Made by a program: the position numbers and the translations under genes
Assembly: GCF_052857255.1 (NCBI RefSeq)
Contig: NC_135497.1
Span: forward strand, 344,078,183-344,142,182
DNA: 64,000 nt
Origin: Amblyomma americanum
Lineage: Eukaryota; Arthropoda; Arachnida; Ixodida; Ixodidae
Reading direction: 5' to 3'
Shown: in pieces, positions 23,618-34,850 of the stretch
Position numbering within the stretch: the first letter of the stretch is position 1
Layout: each line of letters opens with the position of its first letter
Notes under the pieces: generated by a model
The model's database searches: none
Told to the model about the DNA's origin: nothing
Seen by the model: the letters and a program-made list of their open reading frames with translations, nothing else

Positions 23618-24244
23618 TCAAAAACTCACGGGATAAGCCGTCGATTTAAAAGCCCAGTGGTGGTGAATGGAAGAACAGCTGACGGCTCTGCCAGGCTGGG
23701 CGCTGACCCGTGCATGTAGCCTCGGTGGCCGTTGTCGTGGATCTCGTTGACAGTGGCCGTCACCACCTCCTTGTTCTCCGCGTTCGCTGTCGTAAGAACG
23801 CACCCAGACGACGAGTCTCTGCTGGAGCTGGGAGACCGGTGGCCGCTTCGCAGAGTCCACGTATCGGCCGCAGTTCCCGTGGCAGGAACCGCGGCCCTGC
23901 CGGTGCTCGGAGACTGGTGGCCACCCAGGTGCCCGCTTCGCAGAGTCCATGTTTCGGCCGCTGCTCTCGAGGCAGAAGCCAAGGCTTTTTTCGGCGGCGC
24001 AGGCCAACACGGAGGAGTTGGGAGGCGTGGCGAGGCAAACGACGCTCCGACCGAAGGACAAGGCGGGGCGGTCTACAAAGAGGAACTGTGCATGGCCACT
24101 CGCCGCGGAAGAAAGAATGATCGGCATAATGCCCACGTCCGAATACCCAAATTCTGAACGGGGAGGGCGGAATGCGTGAGCACGAGCGATTCCCACTGCT
24201 GTTCTTCCTCCTCTTCTTCGTGGCAGTTGCTCAAAGAATAGCAA
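23618..24244 (-). other. GC-rich block with 208-aa open frame, coding status doubtful
   Basis: The longest unbroken frame outside recognised elements. The block is GC-rich, which alone lengthens open frames, and open frames of 118-141 aa overlap it on the other strand and other frames. It contains a direct repeat of about 90 bp: CGCTTCGCAGAGTCCA occurs near 23844 and 23934. The predicted protein is rich in Arg, Gly, Pro and Ser with no motif, signal peptide or membrane segment that I recognise. More likely a CpG-rich noncoding segment than a gene. Confidence 0.2.
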
Positions 24245-24526
24245 AGGCAGGTCTTAGCGGCGCCAATACGAGCCAGCTGCTCTGAAAGAGGCGCGCCTAA
24301 AGCTAAGACTACGCGTTAAAACAATACAAATTTGCGAACAGGTTCCAGACTAGAAATGCGGCCCGAATTCTGAAAGTGCCACACCACAAGACGCCTATAC
24401 TCCTGGAGGTTGATATGTGTTCTGTCCTGAGTTTCGGTCGCGCTTTATTCTTATTGGATTCATTTTGGGCTTACTTATGTAGATGCGTACTTCATATTCG
24501 CTAGTAACTGTCACGTGACCCTCTCC

Positions 24527-24553
24527 TATATAAGGCCTACCCGCCTGAATAAA
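24527..24553 (+). promoter_or_regulatory. TATA-like box followed by polyadenylation-like signal
   Basis: TATATAAGG at 24527-24535, with CACGTG just upstream (24512-24517) and AATAAAA at 24548-24553. The close spacing is like the U3/R core of an LTR, and the gag-integrase remnant lies downstream on the same strand. No second copy of this sequence is seen, so the LTR reading is unproven. Confidence 0.35.
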
Positions 24554-25379
24554 ACGTCGTTCGTCTTGTCATTTTGAAAGTTGGCCCCCTTCATGATGCA
24601 GCCCAAGCCGATAGTACATTGACGACGAAAACGGGACTCGTCAGGCCTGTTGGCCTAACGAGTGTTTGTTGTAATGAGTTCGAAAACAATGGGACGATAT
24701 CATGTCATCTTCAATTCATTTTCTATTCAAAAATAATTCAGGTAACAGTCCAAGGCATATTTCCACAGGCATGTTCAACTTCTTCATCAAAAGCAGACTT
24801 CGGCGTCTACTTGCCTTTTTCCACTTCGTCAACGAGGACCGAGCAGCTGCCAAATAAGTGCGTTCACCTGGAGCGGTCATAACTAAGGAAAGCAGGTGAC
24901 TGCATTCATCATCACCGGTATTTCTAGACGCGTGAAGGGCGTTATGTGTCCGGTCATGTTTTGACGCGTTTTCAGTTCTGTGGGGTTGAGGAGGTTGTTA
25001 TGCCTAGCGGACTTAATCAGATGCTAAGATGTGAGGGAGTTGAAGAATGCACGCAAAGACATGCTGTATTTCTCACATTAAAAAAAGCGGAAGAAATAGC
25101 ACGTCATTCATGAGTTGAATAATATTCATTCAAGACTGACTAACGTAGCCGCATCTGTGTCCATCGAATTGAACGGAGGAAGCCGAGCGGAAGTTAAGCC
25201 ATTTTGGGCAACCTGTTAGTGCGCAGAAAAGAAGAGAGGTAGAGCGTTGGCCGCCAATTTCTGTAACGGGCAATCGCGAAGACAGCGAGGCTGGGAGTTG
25301 TCACGCTCATTATTCAATGAAGAAAGAATGAAGAACCGCTAGTACAACATTGTATTGGGTCAACATTTATGTTCACAGA

Positions 25380-25690
25380 TATTGAGGAGGCCGCTGTTAT
25401 TTCGTACACGGCCAGTGAGAAGGCAAGGAAGCCGCCGCAATCTTCGTAATTGGCCATTGAAGGAGCCGGAGGCTCCCGCGATCTCCGTAATTCGCGGTTG
25501 GGTAAGTCAATTGCTGGGAGGCCGCCACCATTTTCATTACCGGCCATTTAGAAGACCGGGAATCCGCCGCCGTTTTCTTAAGCGGCCAATGAGGATACCG
25601 AGAGGTCTTGGTTTTTTTCGCAACCGGCCATTGAGGAGAACGGGAGGCAACCACCATTTCCATCACCGGCTACTGAGGAAGCTAGACGCC
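25380..25690. repeat. Degenerate ~42-bp minisatellite
   Basis: Seven or so units built on GGCCATTGAGGAG followed by a GCCGCC-rich core and an ATTTTC-like end. Unit starts fall near 25409, 25452, 25496, 25542, 25584, 25626 and 25668. The period of 42-46 bp is a multiple of three in most units, so frames stay open on both strands (123 aa plus, 89 aa minus); I regard these as by-products. Confidence 0.75.
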
Positions 25691-26129
25691 ATGTTAAGTA
25701 CTGTTCGGAGAAGCCGACTTGATTAGACGGCATGTTGAACATTGCTCGCGGAAGCCACTACGTCATTTGCAGCCGTGACGTATGAAATTTCAGATGAGCA
25801 ACGGTTATACTAAGCAAACACAAGCTGTGAACAAAATAATCAACTGGAATTAAAGAAATACAATATCCGGCAACTCTTCAGCGTCGCCTGAAAGCAAGAA
25901 ATCAATGTTTAAACAAAATTTAGGGGTTGAAGGTGGCAGAATTTATATTGCTTGAAATACGAAGCATTCATACATTGCAATGCATCCAGCAACAGCGTCT
26001 ACAGAGACAGGAGATACTGCGCCAGATGTGTAACATTACTTGCTCAAGAGTTTTTAGTGTTGAAAATATTGGTTGTAGAATGACAAATTCTACAACCACT
26101 CCAGCAGCCAGATGATTCGGTCACAGAAT

Positions 26130-26930
26130 ACATAGCCGCATTCCCAAGTCTGGCAACCCGTCTAGTTTTGCGTCCCCAGAAGAAGGAATCAAAAACACGT
26201 TCGTAACCGGCGTTTCATCGCTGCGCGTTCGCGAACGTTTTTTGTTAGAAGCTAGGATCCAATATCTCCTTCGAAAGAGCATCGAATATAGCCATGCGGT
26301 GCGAGCAAAGGGCTCACGACCCTCAAGAAGTCGCAGCACCATTAGAACCAATTAAGGAAGGAACCTACTTCCTTTATCAAGTTCGTTAACAGCGTCAAGT
26401 AATGCCATCGTTGCCACACATTGATCCATATTTTAAGGGAGATATTTCATCTTTTCGTGAAATTCGTCGCCTTCGTTAAGAAACTATGTCTCCGTATCAG
26501 CAAGCTTATCCGTGATCTTCTACAGCACTTCAAGCGTGGCAGTGGGCCATGCGTCCACAACAAAGCCGACAATTTCATTGAATGCTTCCGGCGCAACAAG
26601 GCATCGTAGCACCGTCTATGGGCAGAAAGAATTTCTTCAGCAGCGTTTCAGGCAGCTTTCCGAACGGATGCAACTTTGCCTGCAACGTCCCATAATTGAA
26701 CGCGAACAGTCACGCAATGCGCAACGTGTTATTTCAAATTCCACTCAATCAGCGTTCACAACTACAAATTTCAAGAACTTCATTGTACTGCTACAGATGT
26801 GGACCGAATAGTCACATAGCGTCAGCACCTACATTACGTGAGCAAAGGAGAACTTGGTTTTATTGTGGACGAACTGGAGATTTCAGTCAGTCTGCAATCG
26901 TCGCCGAGCTTCCGTGACAGGTGTAGGATT
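26130..26930 (+). pseudogene. Gag-like capsid/nucleocapsid remnant
   Basis: Short frames give FVTGVSSLRVRERFLLEA followed by Ile/Leu-rich sequence, the pattern of the C-terminal capsid domain of gypsy gag, and near 26790-26900 two damaged CCHC zinc knuckles (CYRCGPNSHIAS, then FYCGRTGDFSQS, each lacking one ligand). A Gln/Arg-rich segment lies between. At least four frameshifts or stops. Capsid packages element RNA; this copy cannot. Confidence 0.5.
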
Positions 26931-26939
26931 ACGCGTTGG

Positions 26940-27646
26940 AGGAAGATATGACATCAGGCACTACATACGCACCAGAGGACATCATACCAACTAATACCCT
27001 TCATGTCGCAAAGACGGCGAAAACGTCTGTACATCCTTTGCAGTCTGTTCCTTTTTCGGAGAAGCCTTGGGAAAAGCTGGCAATCAACATAGTCAGCCAT
27101 TTTAAGCGAGCACCTTGACGTTGTCGGTATTCCATCGCTTTTATTGACTATCTTTTTATTCGCCTGAGTTTCAGATGACATCATGTAACAACTACAGATC
27201 TTACAGACTGCTCGCTTGAAGTCTTTATTCATGAAGGCTGTCTAGAGGAGATAGTATCAGATCAAGGCGCTCAGTTCATGTCAACTAAATTTAAGAAATT
27301 TTTGACTAACAGGCCTATAAAGTTGACTCGTTCCGCAATATATCAGCTACAAGTCAATGGGAGAATTGAAACATTTAACAGAACATTTGAGTGTTTTGAT
27401 CAAATGGCTTCGTTGAAACGTCGCCCTTTGAAAACCATCATTGCACTGTATTTGGGAATATATAGATCTACACCTCATGCCGCAATAAGAGTTGCACTGG
27501 CAGATCTTCTGCATGGCAGCTGCCATCGTACAAATCTAGGTGTTCTCGGGTTCCTTTCATTTCCATCATTGTTTGTTCAGAATCCATATCTAGCTCTGCA
27601 AGATTTGAAGAACAGAATCGAAGAGGAACAAACAACAATCAAATAA
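26940..27646 (+). pseudogene. Gypsy-type integrase core (broken)
   Basis: PWEKLAINIVSHF (27067 on) stands where the first catalytic Asp is normally found (IDIVGPF type), here replaced by Asn. VSDQGAQF near 27260 carries the second Asp, and NGRIETFNRTF near 27358 the catalytic Glu. A C-terminal stretch ends LKNRIEEEQTTIK at 27646. The frame is interrupted by stops near 27117 and 27175. This integrase differs clearly from that of the Gmr1-like copies. The loss of the first Asp makes it dead independently of the stops. Confidence 0.7.
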
Positions 27647-27654
27647 TATACAGA

Positions 27655-28485
27655 TAGCAAGCGTGAGAAGTTCATAAATCCCACACGGAGTTTAAAGGAC
27701 ACCGACGCATTTCCGCACCGCAGGAAGTCATTCAACCGCATGACGCTGCATCGCACCGCTTAGAAGGGAGCTAGGTATGGAATGCTTCTAAACTGACAAG
27801 GGCACCCAGACAAGTAAACCGGGAAGAGGGTGAACATTTTGATTTATTTCAGTTACCCTTTACTTGTGACTCCAAAAGTTATCCACAGGATCAAGGGTTG
27901 TCGAGCCCAGCAGTGTTGCCACAGGAGCCTCCAAATCTGTCTGCACCATTAGTATCACAGCCTTCAGAAGCTAGAACCTGCTTCAAAAATTCTTCAATGT
28001 GACTGGCTGGCAATCCATGTCGTCCCACCTGCACAGTGATATGAGTGATTTACCTGTGAGCGCTCAGTGTTTAAGTGCTCTATCTGTAGGCAGGCAAGAT
28101 CTGCAGCCTACGTTAAGAGCTGTGTTCCGTGTTGCATTATGAAAGTGGGCCAGCCCCAGCTCTTCCACCTGCGAACTCCCGAAGTCGGCAGCCTCCAGAA
28201 CCCGGTCTGAGTAGGTCGCTTGAGGAATCCTGTTGGGCAGAGGAGCGACCGAGAAGACACTCCGAAAGCCGCAGTTGTTGAGGGGCTATGTGTCGAAGAA
28301 TTTTTCTAGTATTCTCCCTTTTATGATAACTGGTACTGCACTGAGTTTTAGATTTTTGGATAAGAGAGAATGTTTCCAGTTTGCTAATTGCATGCCTGAA
28401 ATGCAATCATGCATTTTACATGTCTTAACATATGTAAAAAATGTCTTTCAATATTTGTAAAGCTCTTGAAAAGTTCTTGTGCAAT
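27655..28485. other. Unassigned interval
   Basis: No recognised motif. It could include the 3' end of the gag-integrase element, but no LTR match was found. Confidence 0.35.
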
Positions 28486-28502
28486 TTCACTTCTAGAAGA
28501 GA

Positions 28503-28527
28503 GATGAGAGAGAGAGAGAGAGAGAGG
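28503..28527. repeat. (GA)n microsatellite at LINE 3' end
   Basis: About 12 GA units at the 3' terminus of the minus-strand LINE (CT on the element strand), probably the element's own simple-repeat tail. Confidence 0.8.
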
Positions 28528-28700
28528 GTTTATTGACAGGAAAGGCAGAGAGGTTGGCCTGAAAAATTAATATCTGGCCTGCTACTCTGCTCAGGGGGAC
28601 GGGAAGAGGAGATAAAAGAAGGTCACGATGGGGGACGATGATGATGGGAGGAGGCAGATGAAAAACTGCTTTAAAAAAAAACAAGGCACACTTTCTGACA

Positions 28701-29741
28701 TCACAAACGCGAGACAAGGTCCGTGTCGCTCAAAAAGCGTGAGAGCGCTCGCGTTGCCTTTACAGTTCTAAAACTATCTGGCCAAGCGCCGAGGATCAAA
28801 TCCTCAGAGAGGAGCGATGTGTCCATAGGCTTCAGAGCAGATGCGAGTATGAGTCTTTCACGTGCATACGCTGGACACGCCACTAAAACATGTTCTATAG
28901 TCTCTAGCATGCCACATGTGGTACATTCCGGGGAGTCCGCTTGTCCGATTAAGTGCAAGTATTTGCGCATGAATGCCACGTTTAAACGTAGTCTACGGAT
29001 AACGCATGCAATAGGGCGAGGTATTCCGCGAGGAACTGAAAAGGTCATCGTCGGATCTAGTCGTTTAAGGATGATATGGCGGGTGTCTGGCAGGGCCCAG
29101 TACCTAGCCGTCGCCCTCCTCATCAATTCCGAAAGGAGACAAGTTGTGTCCACTATAAAGAACGGTACAGCTGTACGCAGGCCACTGCTGAAGGCGCTCC
29201 TTGCTTCAGCGTCGGCGGTCTCATTTCCATCGAGCCCGCAGTGTCCGGGGATCCACTGAAACACTATACGGTGGGCGTTTCCCTGAGCAAATGATACGAG
29301 ACTAATGATATCAAGAGTCAGAGCTTGATAGGCTGTGTGGCGTAGGAAACATCCTAAAATGTGTAGCGCAGGTTTACAGTCGATGAAAATGCACCACTCC
29401 TGAGGCGGTTCTCTGCAGATGTGGCGAATCGATTGCCGAAGGCCCACAAGCTCGGCAGCGGTTGAAGTAGACTTGTGTCCGAAAATGAATCGGTGGGTCG
29501 TCTGTTGTGCAGGGATTGCGAAAGCTGCTGTTGATGCATTTGGAGACGCAGATCCATCCGTGTAGACGTGCACACATTTGTCGTATTCTGACCAGATGTA
29601 GGCAAGTGCGAGTTGTTTCAGTCCGCTAACCGGCATCGCAGACTTCTTGATTATGCCAGGGACATGCAGGCAGACTGAAGGCTGAGCCATTACCCATGGG
29701 GGCTGCAAAGAATGATGCGGCAGGGCATAGTCTGATGGCAA
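28701..29741 (-). pseudogene. LINE RNase H and C-terminal zinc motif
   Basis: An open frame of 346 residues. RNase H catalytic residues are all present: Asp in VYTDGSASPN, Glu in STAAELVGLRQS, Asp in FIDCKPALHI and Asp in LDGNETADAEA, with the expected WIPGHCG before the last. A CCHC-like motif (CTTCGMLETIEHVLVAC) lies near the C-terminus, usual for this LINE group. The enzyme removes element RNA from the RNA:DNA hybrid. The frame is intact from 29741 to its stop at 28701, but it is the 3' part of a longer ORF2 whose RT is frameshifted, so it has no natural start of its own. Confidence 0.92.
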
Positions 29742-29918
29742 TTCGGAGCGATGGAAGCGCAGTGCGCGTGCAAAACTGCTGTCCGGTCGCTCATCAAAAA
29801 TATTCGTCAGCGGGTGACAGCGGGGCCGTCTAAGCGCACGTACATATACACGAAGTGGTTCGTGTGACAGGTAGACCGATATTGGGCACGCACGAGATTC
29901 CTCAATCGTGCCTTTGTT

Positions 29919-31629
29919 CTAGGCGCAACGTGGTAATCCGAGGCATATCGTGAGCGCCTTTGCTTGGACACTCTCTAATGTCCGCAAGCAGGAAATACTC
30001 ATGTTAGAGAGTACAGGAAGGCTGTAACGAATGTAGCCAATAAAGAGGGTATAGTAAAGTCGAAGCAAGGAGCGCTCCGTTGGGCCCCATTTAATGCCTG
30101 CCACAAAGCGAAGCACATGGCAAAAAAGAGTGTCTTTTCTTTAGCATGTTTATATGTCTCGACCATGACAGATCGCGGTCACTGAATATGCCCAAAAATC
30201 TGTGGTGGGAGACGTATGGTATTGCAACCCCTTGAAGAGTTATCGGGTAGTGGCAGACAGACTTGCGCGCGAATGCGACCACAGCACATTTTTCAGCTGC
30301 CAAGTGCACACCCTGACGCCGTAGGTACCTTGAAGTAGATGACACGGCACGTTGTAATCTCGCACGCATTTGCGGACGCGTCGAACCCGACGCCCAGATG
30401 CAGATATCATCAGCATAGGCACTGATGTGAATGTTAGTGGAAAGTTAATTCACCAGTCCAATCCATGCCACGTTAAATAGGGTTGGGCTAAGAACTCCTC
30501 CCTGAGGAACTCCACTGCAAACCTGATGACGGGTAGTCTCCCCATCAGGCGTAGACATGTAAACAGACCGGCCGTTGAGGTAGCTCCCAATCCACGAATA
30601 CATCCGGCCGCCAACGCCAATGTCTTCAAGGGCATCAAGGATGGCGTCATGAAGTACATTATCGTAGGCCCCCTTGATGTCCAAGAAGACAGCAGCGACG
30701 AGTCGGCGACAACGTTTTTCATGTTCCACTGTCGATATGAGGTCAATTACGCTGTCAATCGAAGAACGTCCCTTCCGGAAACCGGTCATCATATCCGGAT
30801 AGAGAGCATTCTGCTCTAAAAACCATTCGAGCCGCGCCAGCAGCATTCGCTCCATAACTATGCCGACGCAGCTTGCTAGTGCAACTGGCCGGTATGAGGT
30901 TAGCTCATAAGGAGCTTTGCCAGGCTTCAAAAGTGCAACCAGGCGGCTGATCTTCCAGTGTTCTGGAACGATTCCGCAAGCCCATGTATCATTGTAGTAA
31001 CTGAGCAGCACAGTTCGGCCTTCCATGCCAAGGTGAGAGAGGGGCGCGTACGAAATCCCGTCAGGACCAGGTGCAGATGGACGCCTACACGAGGAAAGAG
31101 TAGCTTCTAGTTCAGGCATCATGAATAGCATGTCGTACTCGTCATCTGGTGAAGGTGGTACAAAAGCCTCCAAACTGGTTGAAGTTACCATAGTTGCGCC
31201 CACAACCATTTTGCAGAATTCTTCTGCTACCTCTACATTATTACTGCGTTGGTAAATAGACAGGGCAGGGAAAGGATAGCGTTCCTGCGGGGGTGAACGC
31301 AAGCTCCTGGCTACATGCCAAATACGCGACAATGGTTTGCGAGGGTCCAGCGATGAACAGAACTGCCTCCAACATTGTCTCCATAGTCTCGCTAGGTGGC
31401 GCTTTATTTGTCGTTGAGCTCGGCGACAAAGGGCAAGATCATACGTGGATTTGGTTCTTCTGTATTTCCTTTCGGCGCGCCGACGGACTGCGCGTAGTCT
31501 TTCGAATTCCACGTCAATAGTAGACCCTGGCGTAGGCGCACATATATACCGCGTGGTCTCACTGAGAGAGGACGTAATCAGGCCTTCTATTTTAGATGGT
31601 GTTGAGAGGTCCACACAGGAAATCTCCAC
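29919..31629 (-). pseudogene. LINE reverse transcriptase (frameshifted)
   Basis: The frame from 31629 to 30445 holds the RT fingers and palm: PSAPGPDGISYAPL, TSYRPVALASCVGIVMERML, GFRKGRSSIDSVIDL, the first catalytic Asp in FLDIKGAYDNVLHDAI and CSGVPQGGVLSPTLFN. The second catalytic block, YADD, is at 30406-30417 but in another frame, after a frameshift near 30440. The thumb continues to about 29919 (LRLYYTLFIGYIRYSLPVLS). Apart from two or three frameshifts the domain is complete. It copies element RNA at the nicked target site. Confidence 0.9.
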
Positions 31630-31870
31630 GGACGACCTAAAGGCAGGTCAGTCTGTATATCGCACGCGAGACGGAGTAGTAGGTGCGTACCACTTGACGC
31701 AAACATACGTTGGAATGTGGTCACTCCCATGAGACCTAATGAAGGGTCTATAGAGTGCAGTATTTCTGTATGACGCCAGGTTAGCGGCTCTAATTGAGAG
31801 CGCTTGTTGAGAAAGCACAAATATAAGGAATCTGTTTTTTTAAATGACATCAGTTTCCCTGGTACTGCAA
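31630..31870 (-). pseudogene. LINE endonuclease C-terminal fragment
   Basis: Minus-strand reading gives LTWRHTEILHSIDPSLGLMG and then, one frame over, SDHIPTYVCVKW, the SDH block that ends LINE apurinic-type endonucleases. The rest of the domain is missing, marking the 5' truncation point of the element near 31860. Confidence 0.6.
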
Positions 31871-31879
31871 CCGATGTCA

Positions 31880-33880
31880 TAATGAATGTCCCTATGAGAA
31901 ACAGCGTGTCTATGCTGAGTTGGTATTCACTGGACGGCAGTGCAAAGATTTTTTAACAGGAGCTCTCTTCTTTAAAATGTCTCTTGTATAAAATTCTTAT
32001 TGTTCTTCTTGAGCACTACTACACTTACCGCTACTGGACATTCGACTTCTCAACGTGGGGCCGAAGACCCATTTACCAGGTATTTCACACTAAATAAGCC
32101 GACCACCAGACCAGGAGAAAGCTTGTACCCATTCTATGACTGGTGGGTACCCAGTGGCACTGCGCATCGAACTCCGCACCTCCCGCATGCGAAGAAGGTG
32201 CTCAACAACTTGGGCAGCACTGCTGTCGATCCTCGCTTCGAGTATTTAATGAATTAAACCTCGCCTTACCATCTGCCAGTCGTCTGAGTAAGCTTTGTTG
32301 GAAAGCCGACAAACTCGCATTGCCGCTGGTCACATTTTCGATAAACGAACAAGATCCAATTGTTCTCCAACTGTAAAGCTTCGATGAAATCTGCACAGCT
32401 TTTCTTTGTAGCCGTATTGCTGCCCTAGAGTGGACTGTAATGCTTAATTTCTCACCAGCAGAGAAATCGCTGTCTGTTGTGCAGAAGAGAAAAGCAGACA
32501 TTGATCGAGCTCTTTGTACGTAGCGCTGCATCGAGCGCACGTTTTTTGCAGCTAAGGAAAATTAAAATGCACCAATGCGCGACGGCAACGACGGAACGCA
32601 TTCACATTCTTACGCACAATGCAACAGCTATACAGAAAGCGATTAATGCCTATAGAAAAGTTCATATAAAATGTTGCGTCGTTGTGTATTCATGCAAGTT
32701 GTGCACGACCTTTTGCGACGGCGGCTGTCTTCTGATTAGTTTCTTGTCTCTAAATTCTTTAGCTGTTTCTGGATACGATCTTTAAAGGTTTCCGAGGTAA
32801 ATTCTTTGAATGATAAAATCAAAAGGAAGGAAAAAACTTGCTTTCCTCGTTTTCTTGTGCGTCGTTCTCATCAGGGCTACTTTTTTATTTATTGAAATAC
32901 AAATCGGCACATGGACATACGCTTCGTGGACATTTAGCAGAGACAGGCCATCTGTAACTTAGGAATCGAGAGTGAAGCCCAGCATCTTATATAGGTGTTG
33001 GGCTTATATAGATGCCGCCCTTATCTTATATAGATGCAGCCCAGCTACAGTCGCTTGCGATATTCCGCAGTTCACTCACAGTAAAAATTTATGTCAAGTC
33101 TCCTATTGTGTTTGTGACTGTTGGATTGCTCCTCGTCTATAAGCATGAGATACATGCATCGCAGGAACCTCGTTGCTGGCTCTAGGACGCCACATAGATG
33201 GCAGCCATACCTTAGTATTGTCTAAGTGTTTTCATTTCTGTCCGAGCCGCAGCCATCACATGGTTCTACTCACACAATTGACCAGAGTCCATGCGCTCGC
33301 TGGTAGCTTTCAAGGATTATTTCAATGCTTCCTTCAAGTTGCTCCTCTTCCAGCTGAACATTAGGTCTTTGGCGTTAGAACAGGCGGCTCAGTGGTTAGC
33401 GATATTGTGCTGACCCTGCAAGAAAGCCTGTACTGAATTGTACGGTTCACTGCAATTAACCTCCTTTCATGCACCGTTGCGATCTGCAATGTCTAGGAGC
33501 ACTAGCAGGCGCATGAAGTAATCCTGGTGTCTGTACTCAGGTAAGGAAACACTAAAACACGACTGGTATGTACACTAATTAAAGGATTAACAATTGTGCC
33601 ACGGGAATTTATTACCGCGGATAGTTACGAAAGAACATTTCGGTCTAAAACGATGCGCTAAAGAACCAGTTCCCACCACCTATATCTTCGCCTACAGTGC
33701 CTCGCGTCCCCCAAGTGCCCGCGTTTTTGGTCCTACCAGCGGCGTTTAAATGAAGCCCACTGTCTTTTAGGTGCCGTGGCAGAATCTTGCTCCACCCCTT
33801 CAATCATTTCCCCAAAACATTTGACCGACACTGTTCCCCCTTCGAATATTTGATTGAATCGCTCTCGTCCTACTATAACC
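31880..33880. other. Mostly unassigned interval
   Basis: Apart from a tRNA-like repeat (32085-32245), I see no domain or element. Small CTTATATAG(A/G)TG repeats occur at 32986-33040. Confidence 0.4.
32085..32245 (-). repeat. tRNA-Ala-like repeat, probably a SINE relic
   Basis: On the minus strand CTTCGCATGCGGGAGG looks like an alanine tRNA anticodon arm (TGC anticodon), followed by a box B-like GAGTTCGATGCGC and by GTGCCACTGGGTACCCACC. Box A is degraded. It lacks a complete cloverleaf, so I call it a SINE-like relic rather than a gene. Confidence 0.4.
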
Positions 33881-33884
33881 TTGC

Positions 33885-34090
33885 CGTTCCAGTTTACCTC
33901 AGTTGGTAGAGCGACTGTTCCGGTGAAGCGGCAGTCCCGTTATCAAACCCCGGACCAGGACAAATTTTTCATCTGCGAAGTTTGTGATAACGCTGTATAG
34001 CTTTCTTTGTGGTCTCATGGCTGCGCTTGGTAGGATGCCAATGAATAATTACTCCATTATAACACTTTCCCTTTGAATACACGAAAAAAG
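33885..34090 (+). repeat. tRNA-derived SINE, plus strand
   Basis: Box A-like TACCTCAGTTGGTAGAGCG (33894-33912) and box B-like TATCAAACCCCGG (33940-33952), spaced as in a tRNA, then ACCAGGACAAATTTTTC. This resembles a SINE type I know from ixodid ticks; the name is not confirmed. The 3' end is uncertain. Confidence 0.6.
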
Positions 34091-34099
34091 TTGAGAATT

Positions 34100-34245
34100 G
34101 GTCTTTCGCGAAAGGAAAGGAAGCGGTAACTATCTCACATATCTCGATGGACGCACAAACTGAGCACATGGGTGCCTTTTGAGTTTCGCCTCCAGGGATA
34201 CGCGGCCGCTGTGGTCGGGGGTTTGAATAGAGCGCCATCCTTGGA
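34100..34245 (-). repeat. SINE, minus strand, internally deleted
   Basis: The left part (GGAAAGGAAGCGGTAACTAT) matches the 3' part of the SINE inside Gmr1-like copy 2 (50523-50798), and the right part (CGCCTCCAGGGATACGCGGC) matches its tRNA-proximal part, with the middle shortened. It faces the SINE at 33885 tail to tail. Confidence 0.5.
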
Positions 34246-34659
34246 CTTACGGCTGGCTTGGGCTGCTATTCAATGAACTGCCGGAAAATATTCAGTGATG
34301 TTACATCTCGTTACATCTCGTAAGCTGCAGGGAAGCCTCCTTACGAGCACGTTTTGCTTCTACGACGGTGTTGTTTTCTTGTTTCTATTGCGCTCTCGTC
34401 ATGGATGTGATAGGTATATATGTCGATATTTCTTGAATGTTATGTGTTGTCAAGGTCATAATACTGTAGTAATGAAACCTCAGTACTTCATTCAATGACC
34501 ATCTCCACACAAATTAAATCATGCCAGTTGAGGGCTTTCTTGGAGCGACTGCCACAGCTGTATCTTTTTACGCAGGATGAAAAGGATTCAGGAAGAACTA
34601 GTGTTGCTGACAATATGCTCAGTTAACAGTGCAAAAAACTGTGTGGGTAAATTGATCAA

Positions 34660-34850
34660 AAATTTAAAAGTGAAGCACAATTTTTTTATTAGCAATAAAA
34701 CTTTCAGAAACAAAAAACTCTAAAGCAATGCCTTCACCAACACCGGCAATCAAGGGATCGTCTAGAACGGTGACCTGGCCAACCTCGCCTGACCTGCGTT
34801 GTGCGCAAAGAAAAAAGCGCATTACGTGATATACACACTATTTGTAACGT
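34660..34850. repeat. Dispersed repeat, unit 1
   Basis: Shares TTAGCAATAAAACTTTC, AAAGCAATGCCTTCACCA and a run like AAAGAAAAAAGCGCATTACG with unit 2 at 35755-35940. About 1.1 kb apart, same orientation. Family unknown. Confidence 0.5.

Larger units (their letters stand above)
25920..27650 (+). mobile_element. LTR retrotransposon remnant: gag plus integrase, pol middle missing
   Basis: A second, different gypsy-type element. Gag-like frames (about 26130-26930) are followed almost directly by an integrase core (26940-27646). No protease, RT or RNase H lies between, so about 2 kb or more appears deleted. No paired LTRs were found. Confidence 0.65.
28490..31870 (-). mobile_element. I-like non-LTR retrotransposon, 5'-truncated
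   Basis: Read on the minus strand: C-terminal end of the endonuclease, RT, RNase H and a C-terminal zinc motif, then a 3' UTR ending in a CT dinucleotide run. A LINE with RNase H of this kind belongs to the I superfamily in the broad sense. It is truncated in the endonuclease near 31860, as usual for target-primed insertion. Only a few frameshifts; it is the best-kept element in the window. Confidence 0.9.

Noticed and set aside
32986..33040. Short CTTATATAGATG repeats
   Set aside because: Three irregular copies only; too little to name a repeat family.
33894..33960. Functional tRNA gene
   Set aside because: Box A and box B are present, but the stems do not pair into a full cloverleaf and a SINE body follows.
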